DNA from: JAJCYE01 sp036260105
GTDB taxonomy: Bacteria > Actinomycetota > CADDZG01 > JAHWKV01
Length of the DNA: 13,444 bases
Direction: 5' to 3'
Assembly (NCBI GenBank): GCA_036260105.1
Contig: DATAAN010000177.1
Location: forward strand, 1 to 13,444
In this document: positions 7,248 through 13,444 of the stretch, in pieces
Layout: each line of letters begins with the position of its first letter
Position numbering within the stretch: the stretch's first letter is position 1
Made by a program: the position numbers and the translations under genes
The notes under the pieces: generated by a model
What the model saw: the letters and a program-made list of their open reading frames with translations, nothing else
Database searches by the model: none
What the model was told of the DNA's origin: nothing

Positions 7248-9705
7248 ATCTCACTACGACGTTTACGAGCTTGGGCGGCACCGAAATCACCTTCAGCGGC
7301 TCGTTGCCGTTCAGGTACTCCTTCACTCGAGCGCTGCCGAGCGCGAGCTCCTTCATCTCGTCCGCGGAGATCTCTGCCGGCACCTCCATGCGGTCCCGCA
7401 CCTTGCCGTTGACCTGGACCACCATGGTCACGTTCTCCACTGCCGCCAGCGCCTCGTCGTAGTCGGGCCACGGCTGCCGGTGCACCGAGTCCGTGTTCCC
7501 GTACCGGTGCCACAGCTCCTCCGCCATAAAGGGCGCAATGGGAGCAAGCAGGCGGAGAAACTTCTCCGCCGCCTCGCGGGGCACCGGCCCGCCTGCCTTG
7601 GAGAAAGCGTTGACCAGCTCCATCATCTTGGCGATCGCCGTGTTGAGGCCGAACTCCTCCATGTCTGCGGTGATCGCCTTCACAGTCCGGTGGACCTGGC
7701 GGTTCAATGCGTCGGGCACCGGTTCGCCGGACGGATCCTGAAGGATGCGCCACACCCGGGACAGCCAGCTGTTGGCCACCCGGCCGATCTCCCCGTACCC
7801 GTCGGCCGGGAAGTCGTAGTCGGCGGCCGGCGGGCTCGAGAACAGGATGAAGGTGCGGGCGGAGTCGGCGCCGAAGGCGTCGATGACCGCGGCCGCCTCG
7901 ATGACGTGACCGGTCGACTTGCTCATCTCCTTGCCGTCCCAGCTCACGTGCCCCTGGTTGAACAGCTTGAGGAACGGCTCGTCGAACTCCAGCAGGCCGA
8001 TGTCCTTGAAGAACTTGGTGAAGAAGCGGGCGTAGATCAGGTGCATCACCGCGTGTTCGACCCCGCCGAAGTAGTTGTCCACCGGTCCCCACGCCGCCAC
8101 CTTCTCCGGCCGGAAAGCGGCCTGGTCGTTCTGAGGGTCGCAGTAGCGCAGGAAGTACCAGGACGAGTCGAAGAAGGTGTCGAGCGTGTCGGTCTCCCGG
8201 CGCGCCTCTCCCCCGCACTTCGGGCAGATCACGTTCACGAAGTCGGAGTTGTTTGCCAGGGGGCTCACCGCTGCGTCGGTCGGTGTGTAGTCCGCCTGCG
8301 GCGGGAGCAGCACCGGCAGCTCCTCCTCGGGCACCGGGACCTCGCCGCAGAACGGGCAGTGGATAATCGGGATCGGCGTGCCCCAGTAGCGCTGGCGGGA
8401 GACCAGCCAGTCACGCTGCCGGTAGTTGACCTGCCGCCTCCCGAGGCCCTGGCGATCCAGCCACGCGATGACGTCCAGGATTCCCTCCTGGGTCTGCGGG
8501 TCGACCCGCGTGCCGGTGAAGGGCCCCGAGTTGACCAGGACCCCTGTTCCCGGCGCGGCCTCAGTCATCGTGTCGCCGTCCATCGGCTCCTCACCGTCGG
8601 GCTGCACGACCACCCGGATGGGGATGTTGTGCTTGCGGGCGAAGCTGAAGTCCCTCTGGTCATGCGCGGGTACGGCCATGATGGCGCCCGTGCCGTACCC
8701 CATGAGGACGTAGTCGGCGGCCCAGACGGGAATCTCCTCCCCGTTGACCGGGTTGATGGCCACCGCCGGTAGCCTCATGCCGCGCCCCGCCCCCTTGGCG
8801 CCCAGCCGGTCGATCTCGCTCTGGCGGCGGATATCGTCGACGAAAGCCTGGTACTCGCCCTCCTGCGGCGTGCCGGCGACCATCTCGGCAGCCGCCGGAT
8901 GCTCGGCCGCCAGGACGAAGAAGGTGGCGCCCCACAGGGTGTCGGGGCGGGTGGTGAAGACCGGAAAGTCCCTGGTCTCGTCGCTTCCGTCAGGCTTCAT
9001 CTTGAACACGACCTCGGCGCCCTGACTCCGGCCGATCCAGTTGCGCTGCATGGTGAGCAGCGACTCCGCCCAGTCCAGCTGGTCCATGTCGTCCAGCAGG
9101 CGGTCCGAGTAGTCGGTGATCTTCAGGAACCACTGGGTCAGGTCCCGCACCTCCGGGACCGATCCGCAGCGCCAGCAGACTCCGGTCGAGATCTGCTCTT
9201 TCGCCAGCACGGTCTTGTCGACCGGGCACCAGTTCACCGGCGACGTCTTGCGGTACGCCAGGCCCCGCCTGTACATCTCCAGGAAGATCCACTGGTTCCA
9301 CCTGTAGTAGTCGGGCAGACAGGAGATGACCTCCCGCGCCCAGTCGTAGGAGTAGCCGAGGCGCAGGAACGAGGACCGCATCTTGGCGATGTTCGAGAGC
9401 GTCCAGTCCTGGGGATGGATGCCTCTTTTGATGGCTGCGTTCTCCGCCGGCAGGCCGAAGGCGTCGTACCCCATCGGGTGCATGACGCAGTACCCTCGCA
9501 TCCGCCAGTAGCGTGCCATGGCGTCCGCGATGGTGTAGTTCTCGACGTGACCCATGTGCAGGTCGCCCGAGGGATACGGGAACATCTCCATGACGAACCG
9601 CTTGGGCTTGCCGCCGGGGTCGTCCGGCACGGCGTAGACCGCCTCCGACTCCCACCTCTGCGCCCAGCCGGGCTCGAATGACTGCGGTTCGTAGGGATCT
9701 GTCAT
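7246..9705 (-). CDS. leuS: Leucyl-tRNA synthetase
   Basis: A full-length bacterial-type LeuRS of 819 residues that charges tRNA-Leu in the cytoplasm. The HIGH-class motif is HMGH (50-53) in YPSGDLHMGHVENY. The KMSKS loop reads EMSKS (593-597); the essential second Lys is kept. The CP1 editing domain is present, with TTRPDTLWGATFF (251-263) and GYGTGAIMAVPAHDQRD (336-352), including the Asp expected to position misacylated tRNA for hydrolysis. Cys pairs at 160/177/180 and at 450/453 with 494/497 (CPFC, CPKC) look like zinc-ribbon modules. It lies between the two metal-transport operons and diverges from mntR. The ATG at 9705 has no clear Shine-Dalgarno, and a -10-like TAACGT sits seven bases upstream, so the transcript may be leaderless. 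Confidence 0.98.
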   Translation of the reverse strand: MTDPYEPQSFEPGWAQRWESEAVYAVPDDPGGKPKRFVMEMFPYPSGDLHMGHVENYTIADAMARYWRMRGYCVMHPMGYDAFGLPAENAAIKRGIHPQDWTLSNIAKMRSSFLRLGYSYDWAREVISCLPDYYRWNQWIFLEMYRRGLAYRKTSPVNWCPVDKTVLAKEQISTGVCWRCGSVPEVRDLTQWFLKITDYSDRLLDDMDQLDWAESLLTMQRNWIGRSQGAEVVFKMKPDGSDETRDFPVFTTRPDTLWGATFFVLAAEHPAAAEMVAGTPQEGEYQAFVDDIRRQSEIDRLGAKGAGRGMRLPAVAINPVNGEEIPVWAADYVLMGYGTGAIMAVPAHDQRDFSFARKHNIPIRVVVQPDGEEPMDGDTMTEAAPGTGVLVNSGPFTGTRVDPQTQEGILDVIAWLDRQGLGRRQVNYRQRDWLVSRQRYWGTPIPIIHCPFCGEVPVPEEELPVLLPPQADYTPTDAAVSPLANNSDFVNVICPKCGGEARRETDTLDTFFDSSWYFLRYCDPQNDQAAFRPEKVAAWGPVDNYFGGVEHAVMHLIYARFFTKFFKDIGLLEFDEPFLKLFNQGHVSWDGKEMSKSTGHVIEAAAVIDAFGADSARTFILFSSPPAADYDFPADGYGEIGRVANSWLSRVWRILQDPSGEPVPDALNRQVHRTVKAITADMEEFGLNTAIAKMMELVNAFSKAGGPVPREAAEKFLRLLAPIAPFMAEELWHRYGNTDSVHRQPWPDYDEALAAVENVTMVVQVNGKVRDRMEVPAEISADEMKELALGSARVKEYLNGNEPLKVISVPPKLVNVVVR

Positions 9706-9712
9706 GCCTTTT

Positions 9713-9718
9713 ACGTTA
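9713..9718 (-). promoter_or_regulatory. Possible -10 element of leuS
   Basis: On the minus strand TAACGT fits the TAnnnT pattern and ends seven bases before the leuS ATG, so transcription could start at or next to the start codon. No good -35 is visible at the right distance. A second candidate, TATTCT (9750-9745), abuts the mntR operator and would give a leader of about 33 bases. Confidence 0.35.
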
Positions 9719-9740
9719 CAGCCCCTGGGAAGGCAGCCGC

Positions 9741-9768
9741 TTGCAGAATATTTAGACTCATCTAAACT
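9741..9768 (+). promoter_or_regulatory. Promoter of the mnt operon, predicted leaderless
   Basis: TTGCAG (9741-9746) as a -35 and TAAACT (9763-9768) as a -10 are separated by 16 bases. The -10 ends seven bases before the mntR ATG at 9776, which places the expected start point on the A of the ATG. No purine-rich Shine-Dalgarno is present between 9751 and 9775. Leaderless transcripts are common in actinobacteria. The -10 overlaps the right arm of the operator at 9751-9766. Confidence 0.55.
9751..9766. promoter_or_regulatory. MntR/DtxR-type operator of the mnt operon
   Basis: TTTAGACTCATCTAAA is a perfect inverted repeat, TTTAGA-N4-TCTAAA. It resembles DtxR/IdeR/MntR boxes built on TTAG...CTAA arms. 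It lies between the predicted -35 and -10 and overlaps the -10, so a bound repressor would exclude RNA polymerase. Its position directly before mntR suggests autoregulation. It also lies about 46 bases upstream of the divergent leuS start. Confidence 0.8.
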
Positions 9769-9775
9769 TCGGTTT

Positions 9776-10435
9776 ATGCAAGTTACGGACGCAGTTCAGG
9801 ATTACCTCAAAACTATCTACTCGATTGCCCGGGCCGGCGAGGGCGTGTCCACCAACGCAATCGCAGAGCGTTTGAAGGTGAGCCCGGCATCGGTCACCGC
9901 AATGGTCAAGCGGTTGACCTCTATGGGTTACCTGACGCACCGGCGCTACCAGGGGGTGGAGCTGACGGAGGAGGGGACAAAGATCGCCCTGGAGGTGATC
10001 CGGCATCACCGGCTCCTCGAGGCCTACCTGCATCAATCGCTCGGCATCCCGTGGGACCGGGTGCACGACGAGGCGGAGGTGCTGGAGCACGCCATCAGCG
10101 AGGACCTGGAGGACGCAATCGCCCGGATGCTCGGGGATCCCACCCACGACCCCCACGGCGACCCGATACCGCCCAAGGGGGGCCGCTACCAGGAGGAGCG
10201 CCATGACCCGCTCCAGCAGGCGGCACCCGGACCGGCCCGGGTCGAACGGGTGTCGGACCGGGACCCGGAGGTGCTCCGGCACCTCGCCGCCCTCGGCCTG
10301 CAACCGGGGACCGACATTCTCATCGAGAAGAAGGACCCGTTCGGCGGCCCCGTCTGGGTCAAGGTCGGCAAGCGGCGACACGCTCTCAGCGGCGAGGTCA
10401 CCAGAAGCGTCTACATCTCACAGGAGAAGAAATGA
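9776..10435 (+). CDS. mntR: MntR-like DtxR-family manganese-responsive repressor
   Basis: A 219-residue regulator with three parts: a winged helix (about 4-68, recognition helix near SPASVTAMVKRL), a dimerisation/metal domain (about 69-135), and a C-terminal SH3/FeoA-like domain (about 150-217). The metal ligands are informative. D9 and E101 occupy the positions of DtxR M10 and C102, as in manganese-sensing MntR; E104 and H105 complete that site. H78, E82 and H97 match the DtxR ancillary site. HDEAEVLEHA and DPHGDPIP closely resemble mycobacterial MntR. The ATG at 9776 is chosen because DtxR proteins begin just before VTDAVQDYLKTIY and the operator lies immediately upstream. An ATG at 9704 would add 24 residues encoded across the promoter and operator. 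The stop overlaps the next start in ATGA. Its likely role is Mn(II)-dependent repression of this operon. Confidence 0.93.
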   Translation: MQVTDAVQDYLKTIYSIARAGEGVSTNAIAERLKVSPASVTAMVKRLTSMGYLTHRRYQGVELTEEGTKIALEVIRHHRLLEAYLHQSLGIPWDRVHDEAEVLEHAISEDLEDAIARMLGDPTHDPHGDPIPPKGGRYQEERHDPLQQAAPGPARVERVSDRDPEVLRHLAALGLQPGTDILIEKKDPFGGPVWVKVGKRRHALSGEVTRSVYISQEKK

Positions 10436-11358
10436 GCCATCGAACGTTGAAGGGCCGGTTGGCGGTCGTGCTGGTGGCCGCCGCCCTGCTGGCCGGCTGC
10501 TCCGCCTCTGCCGAGGAGGACTCGGGCAGGCCCCGGGCCGCAGTGACCATCAGCATCCTCGCCGACATGGTGAGAGCCGTCGCCGGCGACGCCGTCGAGG
10601 TCGAGAGCATCGTCCCCATCGGCGGCGATCCCCACGTCTACGAAGCCAAGCCGTCCGACGCCCGCCTGGTCTCCGAGGCGGACATCGTTTTCCGTAACGG
10701 GGCGGGCCTGGAGCGGTGGCTGGACGAGCTCATCGAGACGGGGACGGAAGACCAGCCCGTCATCACGGTCACCGAGGGGATCCAGCCGATGATCCAGACC
10801 GCGGGCCAGTACCAGGGAGACCCGGACCCGCACATGTGGATGGACCCGGAGCTGGCGAAGGCGTACGTCGACAACATCGCCCAAGGGCTGTCCGAGCTGC
10901 TGCCCGAGCAGTCCGAGGAGTTCGAGGCGAACGCCGCCCGGTACAAGGAGGAGATCTCCAACCTCGACCGCGAGATCACCCAGCTGGTCCAGACCATCCC
11001 GGAGGGCAACCGGAAGCTCGTGACCACTCATGACGCCTTCCGCTACTTCGGCAGCCGGTACGGTCTCGAGGTCATCGCCACCATCTGGGGCATCTCCACC
11101 GAGAGGGAGCCGTCGGCCGACGAGGTCCGGACCATCGTCGACGCCGTCCGCCGGTCCGGCGTGCCCACGGTGTTCGTCGAGACAACGATCAACCCCCGCC
11201 TGATGGAGAGGGTGGCCAGCGACGCCGGCGTCGAGATCGGCACCCCGCTCTACGGGGACTCGGTCGGTGCCGAGGGAAGCGGAGCCGAGAACTACGTCGG
11301 CATGATGCTCGCCAACGCCCGCTCCATCGCCGAGGGCTTGGGCGGTGGGGCGGAGTGA
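10432..11358 (+). CDS. mntA: Metal (Mn/Zn) ABC transporter substrate-binding lipoprotein, TroA-like
   Basis: A 308-residue cluster A-I receptor with a signal peptide and LAGC lipobox (lipidated C23). Ligands by motif are H68 (GGDPHVYE), H134 (DPDPHMWMDP), H200 (TTHDAFRYF) and D276 (LYGDSVG). The third ligand is His rather than the Glu of PsaA/MntC-type manganese receptors, so the site resembles Treponema TroA, which has been reported to bind both Zn and Mn. The gene follows mntR in an ATGA overlap with AGGAG (10422-10426) five bases before the start. It would capture the metal outside the membrane and deliver it to the permease encoded downstream. Manganese is inferred from the adjacent MntR and the ATPase subtype; the receptor itself does not exclude zinc. 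Confidence 0.93.
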   Translation: MSHRTLKGRLAVVLVAAALLAGCSASAEEDSGRPRAAVTISILADMVRAVAGDAVEVESIVPIGGDPHVYEAKPSDARLVSEADIVFRNGAGLERWLDELIETGTEDQPVITVTEGIQPMIQTAGQYQGDPDPHMWMDPELAKAYVDNIAQGLSELLPEQSEEFEANAARYKEEISNLDREITQLVQTIPEGNRKLVTTHDAFRYFGSRYGLEVIATIWGISTEREPSADEVRTIVDAVRRSGVPTVFVETTINPRLMERVASDAGVEIGTPLYGDSVGAEGSGAENYVGMMLANARSIAEGLGGGAE

Positions 11359-12083
11359 AGTTGGAGGTCAAAGACCTGTCCGTCTCCTACGACGGCACGC
11401 CGGTGCTCCGGTCCGCCTCCTTCGCCTGCGGCCCCGGGGAGATCGTCGGAGTGATCGGCCCGAACGGCGCCGGGAAGTCGACCCTGGTGAAGGCGGTGAT
11501 CGGACTGATCCGCAGGGACACCGGCGAGGTGCTGGTCGACGAAGGCCCGATCGGCCGCGTCCGCAAGAACATCGCCTACCTGCCCCAGCGATCGGAGATC
11601 GACTGGGACTACCCGGCGCTCGTGCACGAGGTCGTCACCATGGGCCGGTACGCGCATCTGGGGTGGTTCCGCAGGCCGACCGACGCCGACCGGGCGCTGG
11701 CGGGAGCGGCGATCGAGCGGGTCGGGCTCAGCCAGCTGGCCGACCGGCAGATCGGCGAACTATCGGGTGGCCAGCAGCAACGGGTCTTCCTGGCCCGTGC
11801 CCTCGCCCAGAAGGCGCGCCTGCTGCTGCTCGACGAGCCGTTCGCCGGCGTCGACGCGCTGACGGAGCAGCTGCTGTGGCGGGAGATGAAGAACCTGAGG
11901 GACGGAGGCGCCACCCTTGTGGTCATCAACCACGACCTGGCGTCGGTCAGCAACGCGTACGACAGGCTGCTCATCGTCTCGCGGCGCGTCGTGGCCTTCG
12001 GGCCGCCGGCGGAGGTCTTCAACGCCGAGAACATCACCGCAGCCTACGGCGCGGTGCCGGCCGTGCTGAGAGGGATCGCGTGA
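11355..12083 (+). CDS. mntB: Manganese-type ABC transporter ATP-binding protein
   Basis: A 242-residue ABC ATPase. Its motifs are Walker A GPNGAGKST (35-43), Q-loop YLPQR (Q78), signature LSGGQ (136-140), Walker B LLLLDE (156-161) and H-loop NHDL (H193). The stretch IDWDYPALVHEVVTMGR (82-98) is the hallmark of the manganese/iron subgroup (MntB, SitB, ScaC) and differs from the ZnuC at 5546-6298. It powers import through the adjacent permease. The GTG start at 11355 overlaps the mntA stop as GTGA, and the stop at 12081-12083 overlaps the permease GTG, so the four genes are probably translated in a coupled way. No His-rich tail is present, in contrast to znuC. Confidence 0.94.
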   Translation: MKLEVKDLSVSYDGTPVLRSASFACGPGEIVGVIGPNGAGKSTLVKAVIGLIRRDTGEVLVDEGPIGRVRKNIAYLPQRSEIDWDYPALVHEVVTMGRYAHLGWFRRPTDADRALAGAAIERVGLSQLADRQIGELSGGQQQRVFLARALAQKARLLLLDEPFAGVDALTEQLLWREMKNLRDGGATLVVINHDLASVSNAYDRLLIVSRRVVAFGPPAEVFNAENITAAYGAVPAVLRGIA

Positions 12084-13444
12084 ACCCGTACGAGCTCTTC
12101 ATCGAGCCCCTCACCCGATACGGCTTCATGCGGACCGGCCTAATGGTGGCCGTGATCGTGGGTATCACGTCGGCCACGCTTTCCTGCCTGCTCGTAGTAC
12201 GCCGCTCAGCCCTCCTGGGCGACGCCATATCCCATGCGGTGCTCCTCGGCGTCGCCCTCGGCTGGATAGCCGGACGGCACGTCGGCATCTTCTGGGGCGC
12301 GCTGATCGTCGGCATCCTGACGGGGCTGGCCGTGACCTACATCGAGCGGAACAGCCGGATCAAGCAGGACACCGCGATGGGGATCCTTCTCACCTTCACC
12401 TTCGCCCTCGGCCTGGCGATCATCAGCATCGTGGATCCCCGCGGCATCGACCTGTTCCACGTCCTTTTCGGCAACGTTCTCGGGGTCAGCAACAGCGACC
12501 TCCTACTCACGTCGGTGAGCGGCGGTCTGGTTCTTCTCGTCGTGGTTCTGCTCTTCAAGGAGTTCCACCTGTGGAGCTTCGACCCGACGATGGCGCAGGC
12601 CATCGGGATGCCGACCCGCGCCCTCCAGTACATATTCACGGCGCTTCTTTCGGCCACGATTGTGTCGGCCCTCCAGGCCGTCGGCCTGATCCTCGTCATA
12701 GCCATGCTCATCGTGCCCGGGGCCACCGCCTACCTGCTCACCGACCGGCTGTCCCGCATGATGCTGATCGCGGCGGCAATCGGGCTGGTCTCGGCGATCG
12801 GCGGCCTCTACGGCTCCTACTACGTGGACGTGGCGTCGGGGCCGTCGATGGTCATCGTCGCCTCCACCCTGTTCGCCCTGTGCTTCTTCTTTGCTCCCAA
12901 GCGGGGGCTGGCGGTGAGACGGCTCCGGCGGCGCCGGGTCAGCAGCCGCACCCTGGACGAGGACATCCTGAAAGAGGTCTACAAGACCGAGGTGGCCGGC
13001 GGGATCTCCTCCGGCGCCGCGGTGGCTGCCCGCATCGGCCGCACCGACGACGAGGTGGCGCACGGGGCACGCCGGCTTCTCCGAGGCGAGCTTCTGTCCG
13101 GCTCGACCGATGACCTCAAGACCACGCGGGAGGGCGCGGCACAGGCGCTGGAGCTGGTTAGGGCACACCGGCTTGCCGAGCAGTACCTGTCCGAGGTGGT
13201 AGGGCTCCCGCTCGACGCGCTTCACCGGGAGGCGGAGCGGATGGAGCACGCCATGTCCCCGGACGAGGTGGAAGCCCTGGACCGGGAGCTCGGCCGGCCG
13301 CTGACGGACCCCCACGGGCACCCGATTCCCCGCCGGTCCCAGGATTTGCAGCAGATTTCCGGGCACCCGCTCTCCGAGGCCCCCGTGGGAGAGGCCGGCC
13401 GCATCCTCATGGTGCTCGACGACCGGGAGGACCTGCTGCGGGAG
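12080..13444 (+). CDS. mntC: Metal ABC transporter permease fused to a DtxR/MntR-type sensor domain (3' end outside window)
   Basis: 455 codons are open to the window edge. The GTG start at 12080 overlaps the ATPase stop, with GAGAGGG (12068-12074) five bases upstream. Residues 1 to about 273 are an ABC-3 permease with about eight or nine hydrophobic segments and the family motif LLGDAISHAVLLGVALG. A basic stretch RRLRRRR (280-286) follows the last membrane segment. Residues about 292-455 are DtxR-like: a winged helix (about 294-350), a metal/dimerisation domain with H363, E367, H382, E386, E389 and H390 plus D295 from the helix start, the motif DPHGHPIP (410-417), and the beginning of an SH3-like domain. 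Ligand spacings match the separate MntR almost exactly (H to E 23 residues in both). The recognition helix and wing are more divergent, so DNA binding is uncertain. The best-known precedent is chlamydial YtgCR. It could be a metal-gated transporter or a source of a cleaved repressor. Confidence 0.92.
   Translation, partial: MNPYELFIEPLTRYGFMRTGLMVAVIVGITSATLSCLLVVRRSALLGDAISHAVLLGVALGWIAGRHVGIFWGALIVGILTGLAVTYIERNSRIKQDTAMGILLTFTFALGLAIISIVDPRGIDLFHVLFGNVLGVSNSDLLLTSVSGGLVLLVVVLLFKEFHLWSFDPTMAQAIGMPTRALQYIFTALLSATIVSALQAVGLILVIAMLIVPGATAYLLTDRLSRMMLIAAAIGLVSAIGGLYGSYYVDVASGPSMVIVASTLFALCFFFAPKRGLAVRRLRRRRVSSRTLDEDILKEVYKTEVAGGISSGAAVAARIGRTDDEVAHGARRLLRGELLSGSTDDLKTTREGAAQALELVRAHRLAEQYLSEVVGLPLDALHREAERMEHAMSPDEVEALDRELGRPLTDPHGHPIPRRSQDLQQISGHPLSEAPVGEAGRILMVLDDREDLLRE

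Noticed and set aside
7480..8772. Long plus-strand open frame of 430 codons opposite leuS
   Set aside because: It lies wholly antisense to well-conserved leuS codons, has no recognisable domain, and is the kind of shadow frame expected in GC-rich DNA.
9704..9775. Upstream ATG giving mntR 24 extra N-terminal residues
   Set aside because: The extension would be encoded by the promoter and operator, and DtxR-family proteins begin just before the VTDAVQDYLKTIY stretch.
12503..13366. Minus-strand open frame of 287 codons opposite the permease-sensor gene
   Set aside because: The plus-strand frame has permease and DtxR motifs throughout. The antisense frame has none.
1..13444. tRNA genes, rRNA, CRISPR arrays, insertion sequences or attachment sites
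   Set aside because: No cloverleaf-like sequence, regular repeat-spacer pattern, transposase motif or flanking direct repeat was seen. Composition looks uniform, so there is no sign of recent transfer.

Overview
This window reads as chromosomal DNA of a high-GC Gram-positive bacterium, most likely an actinobacterium. The reasons are very GC-rich third codon positions, frequent GTG starts, tightly overlapping genes, and a manganese regulator that resembles mycobacterial MntR. I cannot name a genus. I see no phage, transposon, CRISPR array, tRNA or rRNA. The theme is transition-metal homeostasis, with housekeeping genes in between.

Layout. At 2-478 lies the 3' end of an amidase-signature enzyme. 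At 544-978 is a Fur-family metalloregulator. On the minus strand, 975-2213 encodes an O6-methylguanine methyltransferase fused to an AlkA-type DNA glycosylase; its stop codon shares a CTAG with the Fur stop. At 2413-4719 is a class A penicillin-binding protein. On the minus strand, 7149 down to 4731 is a znuA-znuC-znuB zinc-type ABC transporter operon with a Fur/Zur-like inverted repeat just upstream. Also on the minus strand, 9705 down to 7246 encodes leucyl-tRNA synthetase. Reading plus from 9776 to the end is a second metal operon: an MntR-like DtxR-family regulator, a lipoprotein metal receptor, an ATPase, and a permease that runs off the window.

The most interesting item is that permease (12080 to the end). 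After its membrane domain it carries a cytoplasmic DtxR/MntR-type domain: a degenerate winged helix, a dimerisation/metal domain with every expected ligand position filled (D295, H363, E367, H382, E386, E389, H390), and the start of an SH3-like domain. The first gene of the same operon is a separate, complete MntR with the same ligand set. The operon therefore appears to encode two related metal sensors, one free and one tethered to the transporter. The known precedent for such a fusion is chlamydial YtgCR, whose repressor domain is cleaved from the permease. Finding the fusion beside an intact paralogous regulator suggests either direct feedback on transport or a second, releasable regulator.

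Regulation can be read in two places. A perfect TTTAGA-N4-TCTAAA inverted repeat overlaps the predicted -10 of a probably leaderless mntR promoter, which fits autoregulation. A 7-1-7 imperfect palindrome, TGAGAATCATTCGCA, lies 20 bases upstream of znuA and fits control by a Fur-superfamily protein. The Fur-family gene at 544-978 is the only candidate in the window, but its metal site does not look like classical Zur.
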